A stretch of DNA of 64,000 nt from Rhodoferax bucti (lineage in GTDB: Bacteria > Pseudomonadota > Gammaproteobacteria > Burkholderiales > Burkholderiaceae_C): positions 806,001 through 870,000 of the forward strand of contig NZ_VAHD01000001.1 of assembly GCF_005876985.1 (NCBI RefSeq). The letters are read 5' to 3'. Below are positions 39,893-49,517 of this stretch, in pieces. Within the stretch, counting starts at the first letter, position 1; the number at the start of each line of letters is the position of its first letter. Below the pieces are notes generated by a model. It was not told the DNA's origin. It made no database searches and saw only the letters and a program-made list of their open reading frames with translations. The position numbers were made by a program, and so were the translations under genes.

Positions 39893-41829
39893 ATCAATTA
39901 CCTGCACGTCGCAGGCCGGGTGCCGCATGGCACATTGCCTGTGCGCTGACTTTGGGTGCGGCGCTGGGCCCACCCGCGCAGGCCCAGCTGGCACCCGGCA
40001 CTGCGCCGGGCCAGGCCTTGACTGCCGTGCGCGCGACCGAGTTGCGGTCCGACAAGCTGGGCTCCGCCCCGGTGCTGCGTGCTGTGAGCGCCGGTGCACC
40101 CCTGCGCTTGCTGAGTGTGGAGGGGGGTTGGGCCTTGGTGGAAGCGCCAGCGGCCGACAAAGCGGCGCCTGCCCTCACAGGTTGGGTGCGGGCCAGCACG
40201 GTCAATTTACAAGCCGGTAGCTCGGCGGCGTCGGGCCTGTCCAGCGGGCGCGAGAGTGCGGGCAACACGGCGCTGACCTTGGGGGTACGCAGCCTGCCCG
40301 CGCGCTCCAACCGCCATGCCCTGATCATCGGCATCAGCCGCTACGCCGATGCCGCCACGCCGCCCTTGCCCGGCGCGCGTATCGACAAAGAGTCCGCCAC
40401 CCAAATGGCACGCGCCATGCAAGTGCCTGCCAGCAACATCCAGTATTTGCAGGACGACCAGGCCACCGGCGACAACATTCGCAACGCACTGCGCGAGCTG
40501 ACCAACAAGGTGCAAGACGGGGATCGCGTGTTCATCCATTTCTCCGGCCACGGCACCCGCTACAACGATCCTGCGGCCGGTGGCTGCGTAGAAGCCTTGC
40601 TGGCCTACGACGGTGGCCAGAGTGGCACGCTCACCAACCGCGAAGTGGCGAGCCTGCTCAAGCCCATGACCAACAAGACCGACAAGCTGTTCGTGATGTA
40701 CGACGCCTGCCACTCTGGGGGCGTGGTGCAGGCCGCCTCCAGCGTGCGCACCCGTGGTTTTAGCAACATCAACGACGTGGGTGTGCTCCGACCCAAGTTC
40801 GCCAGCATTTCGGATGCATGCGGCCGCCCGGTGAACGTCAAAACCCGCAACCTGGTGGTGGAGGCGCAAAGCACAGGCGCATTGCCGCAAGACATCATTC
40901 ACGTGAGTGCCTCGCGGGACAACGAAATCAGTTTCGATGACGAGCTCAAAGGCGGCTTGGCCACCCAGTACATGCGCGATTGCATGTTGCGCGATGCCAA
41001 GGACTTGGACCGGTCCGGCGCGATTTCCATGGAAGAAATCCGTATCTGTGCGCAGGAAAAAATCAACAAGCGCATGGCCAATGACACCAACTACAAGCCC
41101 CACAACCTGGTGCTCAATGGCAATGCCGACTTTGTGCCGGCTTGGTTCAGCCAGATCAGTGCGGCTCCCGTTGTCAGTGTGCCGGTGGCAGCTCCTGCAG
41201 CCGTGGTGGCTGCTCCTGTACCTTCCGTGATCGCTTCTTCTCCGGCAGCGCCGGTAGCCGTCGTGGCCGCTACGCCTGCACCAGTGCCTCCGCCTCTCAC
41301 CGGCGAGCAGGCCTTGCGCCAGATGTTTGACCAGCGCGATGCCAAACGCAATGTGCAGGTCAGCCTGGGCCAAGCCTCTCTGCGCATCGGCAAAGACGCC
41401 CTGGACCTGACGGTGCAGTCCGACCGCGATGGCTACGTCTATATTGCCTTGGCGGGGTCGGACAACCAGGCGGTGTACATGCTGTTCCCCAACGCGCTGG
41501 ATGGCAATAACCACATCAAAGCCGGCCAAAAGCTGGTGCTGCCACGGCCCAACTGGCGCGTGACGGCCGGCGGCCCGGTGGGTACCGACCACGTGATGGT
41601 GATGGTGAGCGACGCGCCCCGCGACTTGAGCGCCCTGGCGGCCAACAAGGCCGGGCCATTTGTCAGCTCACTCAACGATGCCCAAGGGCGGGCCCAGCTC
41701 GGTGCGCTCTTGAGCAGTGCGCGCTTGGCCGATACCACCCAGTGCCAGAATGCCGCGACCCGTGTGCAAAACTCCGCATGTTCAGATGCTTATGGTGCTG
41801 CCATGGTGGCGGTGGAGGAAGTGAAATGA
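39889..41829 (+). CDS. Secreted caspase-like protease (peptidase C14) with SH3, EF-hand and DUF4384 parts
   Basis: The product is 646 aa. A signal peptide (~1-38, ending GPPAQAQ) and a bacterial SH3-like domain (~45-108: ATELRSDKLGSAPVLRAVSA) come first. The caspase/metacaspase domain starts at RHALIIGISRYADA. Its catalytic dyad is His221 (HFSGHGTRYND) and Cys274 (MYDACHSGGV). An EF-hand-like calcium loop lies at 372-383 (DLDRSGAISMEE). A Pro/Ala/Val-rich linker follows, then a C-terminal DUF4384-type domain (LTVQSDRDGYVYIALAGSDN, VYMLFPNALDGNNHIKAGQK). Calcium control is plausible, as in other metacaspases. Overlapping stops and starts tie it to the CHASE2 gene upstream and the small exported protein downstream. 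Confidence 0.92.
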   Translation: MNQLPARRRPGAAWHIACALTLGAALGPPAQAQLAPGTAPGQALTAVRATELRSDKLGSAPVLRAVSAGAPLRLLSVEGGWALVEAPAADKAAPALTGWVRASTVNLQAGSSAASGLSSGRESAGNTALTLGVRSLPARSNRHALIIGISRYADAATPPLPGARIDKESATQMARAMQVPASNIQYLQDDQATGDNIRNALRELTNKVQDGDRVFIHFSGHGTRYNDPAAGGCVEALLAYDGGQSGTLTNREVASLLKPMTNKTDKLFVMYDACHSGGVVQAASSVRTRGFSNINDVGVLRPKFASISDACGRPVNVKTRNLVVEAQSTGALPQDIIHVSASRDNEISFDDELKGGLATQYMRDCMLRDAKDLDRSGAISMEEIRICAQEKINKRMANDTNYKPHNLVLNGNADFVPAWFSQISAAPVVSVPVAAPAAVVAAPVPSVIASSPAAPVAVVAATPAPVPPPLTGEQALRQMFDQRDAKRNVQVSLGQASLRIGKDALDLTVQSDRDGYVYIALAGSDNQAVYMLFPNALDGNNHIKAGQKLVLPRPNWRVTAGGPVGTDHVMVMVSDAPRDLSALAANKAGPFVSSLNDAQGRAQLGALLSSARLADTTQCQNAATRVQNSACSDAYGAAMVAVEEVK

Positions 41830-42308
41830 CATCGATTTTCAGAAAATATTTGCGTCGTACTGCTATTGTTTGTATAGCGTTTGGCGCCGTATCTGGTTGG
41901 GCTCAGGCACCCATGGTCTGGTTGGTCACGTCGGAGGAGGCGCAATCGTTCGAAGGTGCTCCGGCCTTCAATGAAGAGCCTGCCTTGCGCCCCCGATCCG
42001 TGGTGCCGGTGATTGACATTTTGAAGCCCGAGCCAACGGCCGATATGAAGGTCAAAGCGCCCTTTGCGATTGCGGTGCAGTTCAAGGCCCAAAGCGATGC
42101 CGACATCGACCCCGCCACTTTCAAGGTGATGTACGGCGCCTTGAAGCTAGACATCACCAACCGCATTGCCAAGTACGTCAAGATCAGCAAAGAGGGCTTC
42201 ACTCTGGAAAACGCCCAAATCCCCCCGGGCAAGCACCGGCTCACCTTGCAGATTCAGGACGTCAAACAGCGGGTGGCTGAGCGCGAACTGCGTTTGGAAG
42301 TGGAGTGA
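41826..42308 (+). CDS. Small exported protein, Ig-like
   Basis: The product is 160 aa with a signal peptide (TAIVCIAFGAVSGWAQ). The mature part is predicted to be beta-sandwich: PVIDILKPEPTADMKVKAPF, then FKVMYGALKLDITNRIAKYV and PPGKHRLTLQIQDVKQRVAE resemble bacterial Ig-like/CopC-like folds. It overlaps the genes on both sides by four bases. Function unknown; it may be an adaptor or regulator of the protease. Confidence 0.75.
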   Translation: MTSIFRKYLRRTAIVCIAFGAVSGWAQAPMVWLVTSEEAQSFEGAPAFNEEPALRPRSVVPVIDILKPEPTADMKVKAPFAIAVQFKAQSDADIDPATFKVMYGALKLDITNRIAKYVKISKEGFTLENAQIPPGKHRLTLQIQDVKQRVAERELRLEVE

Positions 42309-42991
42309 GCACCGTGGTGAGCAAACCCTTTCAAGCCAAGCCGCGCATGGCGGCAACCATTTTTGTAGCTTGCATGACTCTGATGGGCTCTGCCCAGGCG
42401 GCTCGAGTGGTGCTGGCCCAAGGCAATTTGAGTCTGGAGCGTGGTGACAAAACCTTACCCGTGGTGGCCGGCATGCAGTTGCAGGAAGAAGATGTGTTGC
42501 ACACCGCTGCTGGCGGCGAGACCTTGCTGCGCTTTGACAACGGCGCCCGCATGCTGGTGCGGGCGGATTCGGCCGTGCGCTTCACCACCTTGCGCGAGCG
42601 CGGGCCGGTGAGCAAGCGCCGCAAAGCCATCCGCTTGGTGCAAGGCGGATTGCGTTACATCACCGGCGTGGGGGCTGCCCGCCACCGGGTGGCTTTTGAG
42701 ACCGACACGGCCACGATCGGCATTCGCGGTACCGACCTGGACATTGCGGTGTCCAAAGACGCGCAGCCGGATGCGCCTACTGGCACCTATTTGCAAGTCA
42801 ACCAAGGCGCTGCGGTGTTGCAGGCATTGGATGGCACGGTGCTGGATGTGGAGCGTGGCGAGCAGGCCTTTGGCGGCGAACCTGACCTGACGCCCAAAGG
42901 TGAGGGCGGCGTCAAACGCCCTGCAGGTCGCAAACTGCAGGGCTTGGCAGGTATCTTTAAAAAGTCCGGCCTGGACGCGTTGATGAAGTAG
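42305..42991 (+). CDS. FecR-domain periplasmic protein
   Basis: The product is 228 aa starting at GTG 42305, overlapping the previous stop. A signal peptide (VACMTLMGSAQA) precedes a FecR domain (TLLRFDNGARMLVRADSAVR, then AFETDTATIGIRGTDLDIAV). Classical FecR is an anti-sigma membrane protein; this form is free, without a membrane helix or sigma-factor partner. Stand-alone FecR proteins are often encoded next to CHASE2 proteins. It is last in the operon; the stop lies in a terminator stem. Confidence 0.9.
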   Translation: MSTVVSKPFQAKPRMAATIFVACMTLMGSAQAARVVLAQGNLSLERGDKTLPVVAGMQLQEEDVLHTAAGGETLLRFDNGARMLVRADSAVRFTTLRERGPVSKRRKAIRLVQGGLRYITGVGAARHRVAFETDTATIGIRGTDLDIAVSKDAQPDAPTGTYLQVNQGAAVLQALDGTVLDVERGEQAFGGEPDLTPKGEGGVKRPAGRKLQGLAGIFKKSGLDALMK

Positions 42992-43010
42992 CCCGCGCGG
43001 GCTACTTTTT
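42986..43010 (+). terminator. Rho-independent terminator of the CHASE2/caspase operon
   Basis: AAGTAGCCCG CGCGGGCTACTT is a perfect palindrome followed by T's. The TAG stop of the FecR gene is inside the left arm, and the T-run reaches the convergent cysA stop codon. Confidence 0.85.
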
Positions 43011-44100
43011 AGGCGGTAAACACCCGCGCTTTGCGCGGCGTCAGCACCACGGTGTCGCCGTCCTTCAGATCAAGCGCTTTGTATTCCTGGGCGCCGATCT
43101 GGGCTTCGATGATGTCGCCGCTGCCCGCTGCGCTGCGGTCTTCGGGCAGCAGCTCCAGGCGGGCAATCGGGCCGACCACAATGGCGCGCACCAGCTTGGC
43201 GACGATGCCGCCTGCAGGCTGGCCGGCCTTGTAGGGCTGCACATCCAGGTCGTGGGGGCGCACATAGGCAAAGGCTTTGGCGTTCTGCGCTTCGCTGTGT
43301 TCAGGGCTGTCCAGACGCACGCCGTGGTGGTCTTCGCCGATCAGCATTTCGCCCTCGTGGGCACGGCCGTGGAACAGGTTCACATCACCCAGGAAACCGT
43401 AGACAAACGGGCTGGCGGGGTGGTCCCACACCTGCTGGGGGGAGCCGATTTGCTCGACTTTGCCGCTGTTCATCAGCACCACGCGGTCGGCCACTTCCAG
43501 GGCCTCTTCCTGGTCGTGGGTCACGAAGATACTGGTCACATGCAAGTCGTCGTGGAGGCGGCGCAACCAGCGGCGCAGCTCTTTACGCACCTTGGCATCC
43601 AGCGCGCCGAAGGGCTCGTCCAGCAGCAGCACTTTGGGCTCCACCGCCAGAGCGCGGGCCAGGGCGATACGCTGGCGTTGCCCGCCGGAGAGCTGCGCGG
43701 GGTAGCGGTCGGCCAGCCAGTCCAGCTGTACGAGACCCAGCAGTTCATGCACCTTTTGCTTGATGACGGCTTCTGAAGGGCGCAGGGCGCGTGGTTTCAT
43801 GCGCAGGCCGAAGGCCACGTTGTCAAACACGGTCATGTGGCGGAACAACGCGTAGTGCTGAAACACAAAGCCCACGTTGCGCTCGCGCACATGCACGTCG
43901 GTGGTGTCTTCGCCGCTGAAGAGGATGTTGCCTTGGTCGGCCGTTTCCAGCCCGGCAATGATGCGCAGCAGGGTGGTTTTGCCGCAGCCGGAGGGGCCGA
44001 GCAGGGCGACGAGTTCGCCGGATTCGATGTCCAGGTTCACGTCCTGCAGCGCCTTGAAGCTGCCGAAGTCTTTGCTGACGTTGCGGATTGCAATGCTCAT
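43009..44100 (-). CDS. cysA: Sulfate/thiosulfate ABC transporter ATP-binding protein CysA
   Basis: The product is 363 aa. Walker [10 protein letters not shown], signature [15 protein letters not shown], Walker [17 protein letters not shown]-terminal TOBE-like regulatory domain ends in [15 protein letters not shown]. The opening [20 protein letters not shown] matches CysA. It is last in the sbp-cysT-cysW-cysA operon. Confidence 0.96.
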   Translation of the reverse strand: MSIAIRNVSKDFGSFKALQDVNLDIESGELVALLGPSGCGKTTLLRIIAGLETADQGNILFSGEDTTDVHVRERNVGFVFQHYALFRHMTVFDNVAFGLRMKPRALRPSEAVIKQKVHELLGLVQLDWLADRYPAQLSGGQRQRIALARALAVEPKVLLLDEPFGALDAKVRKELRRWLRRLHDDLHVTSIFVTHDQEEALEVADRVVLMNSGKVEQIGSPQQVWDHPASPFVYGFLGDVNLFHGRAHEGEMLIGEDHHGVRLDSPEHSEAQNAKAFAYVRPHDLDVQPYKAGQPAGGIVAKLVRAIVVGPIARLELLPEDRSAAGSGDIIEAQIGAQEYKALDLKDGDTVVLTPRKARVFTA

Positions 44101-44123
44101 GATGGTTTTCTCAATTCGGGGGT

Positions 44124-45101
44124 TCAGGCCGTGGGGCGCTCGGGCGGAAGTTCGGCGGCTACCTTCTGGTCGCGCTCAAACTGCCACTCCACAAAAGATT
44201 TGATGACCAGGGTGACCAGCGCCAGCAGCGCCAGCAGCGAGGCAATGGCAAAGGCGGCTACCGACTGGTATTCGTTGTACAAAATCTCCACGTGCAGGGG
44301 CATGGTGTTGGTCTGGCCGCGGATGTGGCCCGACACCACCGACACCGCACCGAACTCACCCATGGCGCGCGCGTTGCACAAGATGACGCCGTAGATCAAG
44401 CCCCACTTGATGTTGGGTAGCGTCACATGCCAGAAGGTCTGCCAGCCGCTGGCACCCAGCACCTGGGCCGCCTGTTCTTCGTCGGTGCCCTGCGCCTGCA
44501 TCAGCGGAATCAGCTCCCGCGCCACGAAGGGGAAGGTCACAAAGATGGTGGCCAGCACGATGCCGGGCACGGCGAAGATGATCTTCACATCGTGCGCCTG
44601 CAGCCAAGGGCCGAACCAGCCGTGGGCGCCGAACAGCAGCACATAAATCAAGCCCGCCACCACCGGTGACACCGAGAAGGGCAGGTCCACCAGCGTGGTC
44701 AAAAAGGCCTTGCCGCGGAACTCGTATTTGGCAATGGCCCAGGCCGCCGCCACGCCGAACACCAGGTTCAGTGGCACGGCAATGGCCGCCGTAATCAGCG
44801 TCAGCTTGATGGCGCTCCATGCGTCCGGCTCTTTGAAGGCTTCCAGAAAGGCGTCGAACCCTTTGCGCAAGGCTTCGGTGAACACCGCCGCCAGCGGCAG
44901 GATCAGGAACAAAAAGATGAACACCAGCGCAATGCCGATCAGCGTCCACTTCACCCAAGCGGGCTCGGTGGTGCCGGCCTTGGCACGCCGGACATCTCGA
45001 GCCCCCACGCTTGTCGCTTTGCGTACTGCGCTGCCCCCCGAGGGGGTGCTCACACCTTGGGACGGCCCGGCGGTGTTCGGGCGGGAATTGGCGCCGCTCA
45101 T
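44124..45101 (-). CDS. cysW: Sulfate ABC transporter permease CysW
   Basis: The product is 325 aa. A ~45-residue polar Ser/Gly-rich N-terminal extension precedes six membrane helices. Family blocks are [40 protein letters not shown] and [19 protein letters not shown]. It forms the channel with CysT. The extension is longer than usual; a later start is possible. The start overlaps the cysT stop. Confidence 0.95.
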   Translation of the reverse strand: MSGANSRPNTAGPSQGVSTPSGGSAVRKATSVGARDVRRAKAGTTEPAWVKWTLIGIALVFIFLFLILPLAAVFTEALRKGFDAFLEAFKEPDAWSAIKLTLITAAIAVPLNLVFGVAAAWAIAKYEFRGKAFLTTLVDLPFSVSPVVAGLIYVLLFGAHGWFGPWLQAHDVKIIFAVPGIVLATIFVTFPFVARELIPLMQAQGTDEEQAAQVLGASGWQTFWHVTLPNIKWGLIYGVILCNARAMGEFGAVSVVSGHIRGQTNTMPLHVEILYNEYQSVAAFAIASLLALLALVTLVIKSFVEWQFERDQKVAAELPPERPTA

Positions 45102-45940
45102 GACTGGGCTCCTCCGCGCTTGCGCTGCCAGGACTGCAGCGAGTTGATGACAAATAGCATGAGGAACGAGAAGCTCAGCATGACGACCGCGACCGCCGTG
45201 GCGCCTGCGTAGTCATATTGCTCCAGCTTGCCGATGATGATGAGGGGCGTGATTTCAGACACCATGGGCATGTTGCCGGCGATAAAAATGACCGAACCGT
45301 ATTCACCGATGGCGCGGGCAAACGCCATCGCAAAACCGGTGAGCAGCGCAGGCGCGATGGTCGGGAAAATAACGAAGCGAAAGGTCTGCCAGCGCGTGGC
45401 GCCCAGGCAGGTGGCGGCTTCTTCCAGCTCTTTTTCGGCGTCTTCCAGCACCGGCTGCACCGTGCGCACCACAAAGGGCAGGCCGATGAAGATCAGGGCG
45501 ATCACCACCCCGTTGCGGTTGAAGGCGAGCTGGATGCCATAAGGCTCCAGCAGGCTGCCGATCCAGCCATTGCTGGCCAGGAGCGCGGTGAGCGAAATGC
45601 CGGCCACCGCCGTGGGCAGGGCAAACGGCAGGTCCACCAGCGCATCCACGATCTTTTTGCCGGGGAACTGGTAGCGCACCAGGACCCAGGCCACCAGCAG
45701 GCCGAACACCGAATTGACCAGCGCCGCCAGAAAGGAGGCGCCAAAGGTCAGCCGGTAAGAGGCCAGCACCCGCGGGCTGGTGACGGCGGCGACGAACTGC
45801 TCCCAGGTCAGGTTGAAGGTTTTGAACAGCAGGGCCGAGAGCGGGATCAGCACGATCACGCTGAGATAAAACAGCGTGAAACCCAGCGTGAGATTGAAGC
45901 CCGGCAGCACCCGCTTGGGGGCACGTTTTGCAGTCGTCAT
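45098..45940 (-). CDS. cysT: Sulfate ABC transporter permease CysT (CysU)
   Basis: The product is 280 aa with six membrane helices. Typical blocks are [40 protein letters not shown] and [20 protein letters not shown]. It begins directly after the sbp stop. Confidence 0.96.
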   Translation of the reverse strand: MTTAKRAPKRVLPGFNLTLGFTLFYLSVIVLIPLSALLFKTFNLTWEQFVAAVTSPRVLASYRLTFGASFLAALVNSVFGLLVAWVLVRYQFPGKKIVDALVDLPFALPTAVAGISLTALLASNGWIGSLLEPYGIQLAFNRNGVVIALIFIGLPFVVRTVQPVLEDAEKELEEAATCLGATRWQTFRFVIFPTIAPALLTGFAMAFARAIGEYGSVIFIAGNMPMVSEITPLIIIGKLEQYDYAGATAVAVVMLSFSFLMLFVINSLQSWQRKRGGAQS

Positions 45941-46942
45941 TTACTTCACGGTGTAGAGCTTGTCGAACTGGCCGCCATCGTTGAAGTGCACTTTTTGCGC
46001 CTCGCTGAAAGAGCCGAAGTAGTCTTCCACGCGGAACAGGCTGATGGGCTTGAACACGTTGCTGTACTTCTTGAGGATGGCTGCGTTGGTGGGGCGGATG
46101 GCGTGCTTGGCGGCGATCTCCTGGCCCTCATCGGAGTAGAGGAAGTTCAGGTAGGCCTTGGCCACGTCGGCCGTGCCCTTTTTCGCCACGGTGCGTTCTA
46201 CGATGGCCACGGGGTTCTCAGCCACGATGGAGCTGCTGGGGTGCACCGCATCCACCTTGCCGGCACCGAATTCGTTGTCCACGCTCACCACTTCAGATTC
46301 GAAGGTGATCAGCACGTCGCCGATGTTGCGCTGCAGAAAGATGGTGGTCGCATCCCGGCCGCCCTTGGCGAGCACGGGCACGTTTTTGTAGAGCTTGGAC
46401 ACAAAGTCCAGCGCCTGCGCGTCGGTGCCGCCTTTTTTGCGCACCTGGCCCCAGGCGGCCAGGTAGGCCATGCGGCCGTTACCGCCGGTTTTGGGGTTCA
46501 CTACCACCACCTGTACGCCGGGCTTGATCAGGTCGTCCCAATCCTTGATGCCCTTGGGGTTGCCGTTGCGCACCAGGAACAGCATGGTGGAGCTGGTGGG
46601 CGAGGCGTTGTGCGGGAATTTTTTGGTCCAGTCTTTGGCCACCACACCGGTGCTGGCCAGAAAGTCCACATCGGTGCTGGTGTTGAAGGTCACCACATCG
46701 GCGTCCAGGCCATCGTTCACCGCGCGGGCTTGCGCGCTGGAGCCACCATGGGCCTGGTCGATTTTGAGGTCCTTGCCACTGGTTTTCTTGTAATTGGCAA
46801 TGAAGGCGGTGTTGATGTCTTTGTAAAACTCGCGTGCCACGTCGTACGAGGCATTGAGCAGCGTGGTTTGGGCTGCTACCAAATTGCTAGCTGTCAGCGC
46901 AACAGCGGCGAGCGCCAGCGTGGCTTTTTGTTTGAAATTCAT
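45941..46942 (-). CDS. sbp: Periplasmic sulfate-binding protein
   Basis: The product is 333 aa with a signal peptide (LALAAVALTASNLVAAQ). It has LLNASYDVAREFYKDINTAF, DQAHGGSSAQARAVNDGLDA and GGNGRMAYLAAWGQVRKKGG, the sulfate-binding signatures of Sbp/CysP. It is first in the operon; a perfect palindrome lies 84 bases upstream of its ATG. Confidence 0.96.
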   Translation of the reverse strand: MNFKQKATLALAAVALTASNLVAAQTTLLNASYDVAREFYKDINTAFIANYKKTSGKDLKIDQAHGGSSAQARAVNDGLDADVVTFNTSTDVDFLASTGVVAKDWTKKFPHNASPTSSTMLFLVRNGNPKGIKDWDDLIKPGVQVVVVNPKTGGNGRMAYLAAWGQVRKKGGTDAQALDFVSKLYKNVPVLAKGGRDATTIFLQRNIGDVLITFESEVVSVDNEFGAGKVDAVHPSSSIVAENPVAIVERTVAKKGTADVAKAYLNFLYSDEGQEIAAKHAIRPTNAAILKKYSNVFKPISLFRVEDYFGSFSEAQKVHFNDGGQFDKLYTVK

Positions 46943-47025
46943 ATCGGCTCCTGGGAATAAAAGGGCCGCGAGAATGCGGCCGTTGAGTCGGTGAACCCCG
47001 ATTCTGGGGACGCCGCGTTCAAACT

Positions 47026-47044
47026 ACAACGAATAGTTCGTTGT
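47026..47044. promoter_or_regulatory. Palindromic operator candidate upstream of sbp
   Basis: ACAACGAA-TAG-TTCGTTGT is a perfect 8-3-8 palindrome. It lies between the divergent-side sulfate operon and the end of the mipA-like gene and fits a dimeric regulator site. It is not the classical CysB box pattern. Confidence 0.5.
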
Positions 47045-47098
47045 TTGTTTATGCCAAAAACAATCTATCTGCGGGGTTCTGGGCCCACTCTTTGGTTA

Positions 47099-47935
47099 TT
47101 AGCGGGCGCGGGCCTCGGAGCGGCCCAGTGTCCAGTTCAGGCCGATGCCGGTTGACGTGCCGGTATTGCGCAGGTGCAAGGGGCTGGCGGTGTTGGCATT
47201 GCCGGCATAGCTTTCGCTGCGCACAAAGCCGAAGACCCGCACATCCGGTGTGAGTGCGCGTGAGGCGCTCAGGCTCAGGCGCGCTGCGATCAGGCCACTG
47301 CCGGCTTCGTAGGCAGGGCGGGTGGCGGTGGCGTATTCGGTAGGTACGCTGTATAAGTAGCGGTTCAGCTGCGCATCGCCCCAAATCAGGCTGGCGCCGG
47401 TGGCAAACCGCCAGGCGGAGCCGGGGGCCCGGGTTTCCCAGATCAGCTCGGGCTCGGCGGCCCAGCCCTGGCTGCGCACACCGCCGCGCAATTCCAGCAC
47501 GCTGCGCACCGGCAGCTCCACGCGCACCTGGCTGTGGGGGCTGGGCCGGGCCAGCACGGTTTTGAGCCGGGGGCCGAACTCCACCAGGGTGCCCAGGTCG
47601 GGCATGCCGTTGCGCGCGGCAATGTCGTTGGAGCTCGCCGGCAGCGAGGCGGCAAAGCCGATGTCGAATTCGGTGTCTTCGGTGTGTACCAGCCGCGCAC
47701 CCACATTGCCCCGCTCGGCGCGGAAGATGTCGCCGCGGTACACCAGCACAGGCAGCACCGCCACCAGCCCGCTGCGTTCGATGGACGCGGGGTAGGCCGG
47801 CGTGGAAACGGCACCGGCAAACACGCCGAGCTCCCACAGCGGCAGGTGGGCTTCGTCCGTGCTTGGGGTTTGTGCGGCAGCGCCCAGGCTGAGCGCAAGT
47901 CCGGCGGCCAGAAGGGGCAGGGTGGTGCGTGTCAT
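47099..47935 (-). CDS. MipA/OmpV-family outer membrane protein
   Basis: The product is 278 aa with a signal peptide (LLAAGLALSLGAAAQ). The MipA/OmpV opening is WELGVFAGAVSTPAYPASIE with VLPVLVYRGDIFRAERGNVG; the C-terminus GIGLNWTLGRSEARAR is rich in alternating strands. Such proteins are beta-barrels, some linked to the murein synthase MltA-PBP1B scaffold. The start at 47935 was chosen for its signal peptide. Confidence 0.9.
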   Translation of the reverse strand: MTRTTLPLLAAGLALSLGAAAQTPSTDEAHLPLWELGVFAGAVSTPAYPASIERSGLVAVLPVLVYRGDIFRAERGNVGARLVHTEDTEFDIGFAASLPASSNDIAARNGMPDLGTLVEFGPRLKTVLARPSPHSQVRVELPVRSVLELRGGVRSQGWAAEPELIWETRAPGSAWRFATGASLIWGDAQLNRYLYSVPTEYATATRPAYEAGSGLIAARLSLSASRALTPDVRVFGFVRSESYAGNANTASPLHLRNTGTSTGIGLNWTLGRSEARAR

Positions 47936-47949
47936 GGCGGTTTGCAGGC

Positions 47950-48420
47950 TCAGTTCAGGAGTTTGACGGCGGCAATCGCGGCCCAGCCCAGTGCAAAGTT
48001 GGTGACCACCAGCATGTGGATCTGCCCCGCTGCCTTGGCGGCGACAGGCCATTGGGCGGCCGCCACCGCACGGCGGAACTTGGCAAAACCCGCAAAGTAG
48101 ATGTGCCCGAAGATCAAAAACATCAGCCCGCCCAGTGCGGTCATCACGGTCCAGCCCAAGGGCACCACGCCATGGCCGGTGGCTTCGCGGGCGGCCTTCA
48201 TGGTGCCCCCGAACATGTAGCCGCCGGTCGCCAGCAGCACTACGATCGCGATGAGCACCGCCACAAAAAAGCGCTGCCACACGGCGGCCATCAGCACCGC
48301 ACGGGGCTGGGCCTCCATGACCGCCAAGGCGGCAGGGCGCAGGGCGATCAGCATGAAGGTCATGCCCCCCATCCAGACGATGGCGGCAATCAGGTGCAGG
48401 AGTTTGAGCAGGTCGTACAT
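47950..48420 (-). CDS. CopD-like four-helix membrane protein
   Basis: The product is 156 aa with four membrane helices. It begins YDLLKLLHLIAAIVWMGGMT with His9 and later contains IFGHIYFAGFAKFRRAV and GQIHMLVVTNFALGW. It resembles the CopD/DUF2269-type domain with His in helices, possibly haem- or copper-binding. It ends 14 bases before the mipA-like gene on the same strand. Confidence 0.75.
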   Translation of the reverse strand: MYDLLKLLHLIAAIVWMGGMTFMLIALRPAALAVMEAQPRAVLMAAVWQRFFVAVLIAIVVLLATGGYMFGGTMKAAREATGHGVVPLGWTVMTALGGLMFLIFGHIYFAGFAKFRRAVAAAQWPVAAKAAGQIHMLVVTNFALGWAAIAAVKLLN

Positions 48421-48490
48421 GCAGTCTTTCAGTGGGGGATTCGGTGGGGAGGTGAGGCCGCATTGTCCACGCGGCGGTGACAGAACGGGG

Positions 48491-49384
48491 TCAGCTGAAC
48501 AATTGGCCCCGCGCGGTTTTGGTAATCGCCACCACGCAGGGGTGGGTGATGCGCCGCTCCACCGAGACGGCAAAAAACTCCTCCACCAGTTCGTCGCTGC
48601 GGCCGATCACCTCCACACCGAATTGCTCCACGATGTCGGCCTCCATCACCGAGGGCGCCATGAACACGCCGCGCCCCTTGCGGCCGAAGGCGGTCATGAG
48701 CGCGCCATCGTCAAACTCGCCGATGGTGCGCGGGTGCAGCTGGTGGCGGCTGAGCCACCCCTCCCACTGCTGGCGCACCGAGGCCTGTGCGCCCTGGATG
48801 AGCACCGGCGCATCGTTCAGGCATTCGGGGAAATCACCTTGGAGCGTCTTGCGCAGGGTGGGCGCGCAAAAGAAGCTCATGGGCGTGCTGCCCAGCGCGT
48901 GGTTAAAGGCCTTGACGCTCATGCGCTTGGACATGGGCTCGTCTGCAATCACCAGGTCCAGCTGGTTGAGGGCCAGCTTGGCCAGCAGGTCGGGGAACTT
49001 GCCCTCGCTGCAAATCATGCGCACCGGGTCGTCCAGCGTCAGGGCGGGTTCCAGCAGGCGGTAGGCGAGGGATTTGGTCACCGAGTCGGCCACGCCCACC
49101 TTGAAGTCCAGCACCCGGTTGCTGCCGCGCGGCAGGCGCACCGCGTTTTCCAGCTCGGCGCCCAGGGTAAAGATCTGGTCGGCATAGCCCAGTGCCAGCC
49201 GGCCGTCTTCGGTGAGCTCCAGCTTGCGGCCGCTTTTTTGAAAGAGTTTGCGGCCCAGCCAGTCTTCCAGCAGCTTGATCTGGCCCGACAGCGTTTGGGG
49301 CGTGGTGTGCAGCTGCTCGCCCGCGCGCATGATGCCGCCGGCCTTGGCGGTGACCCAAAAGTAGTGAAGGTGCTTGAAGTTCAT
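48491..49384 (-). CDS. LysR-type regulator, NhaR-like
   Basis: The product is 297 aa. The opening MNFKHLHYFWVTAKAGGIMR and LHTTPQTLSGQIKLLEDWLG are characteristic of NhaR, the Na+/H+-responsive activator in E. coli. No antiporter gene is adjacent, so the target is unclear. It is divergent from the Rrf2 gene across 133 bases of AT-rich DNA with an AAATTCGAATTT palindrome. ATG 49384 was chosen over one seven residues upstream. Confidence 0.88.
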   Translation of the reverse strand: MNFKHLHYFWVTAKAGGIMRAGEQLHTTPQTLSGQIKLLEDWLGRKLFQKSGRKLELTEDGRLALGYADQIFTLGAELENAVRLPRGSNRVLDFKVGVADSVTKSLAYRLLEPALTLDDPVRMICSEGKFPDLLAKLALNQLDLVIADEPMSKRMSVKAFNHALGSTPMSFFCAPTLRKTLQGDFPECLNDAPVLIQGAQASVRQQWEGWLSRHQLHPRTIGEFDDGALMTAFGRKGRGVFMAPSVMEADIVEQFGVEVIGRSDELVEEFFAVSVERRITHPCVVAITKTARGQLFS

Positions 49385-49517
49385 GCGCGGCCCCGACTGA
49401 AACAAACTGAAATACTGCGAAAAAAACGAATTAAAAATTTACAAAATTCGAATTTACGCGAAGCATAACCATCCTTACAGTACAGGTCTATCAGTCGTTC
49501 ACCAAAGGAGACCTTGT

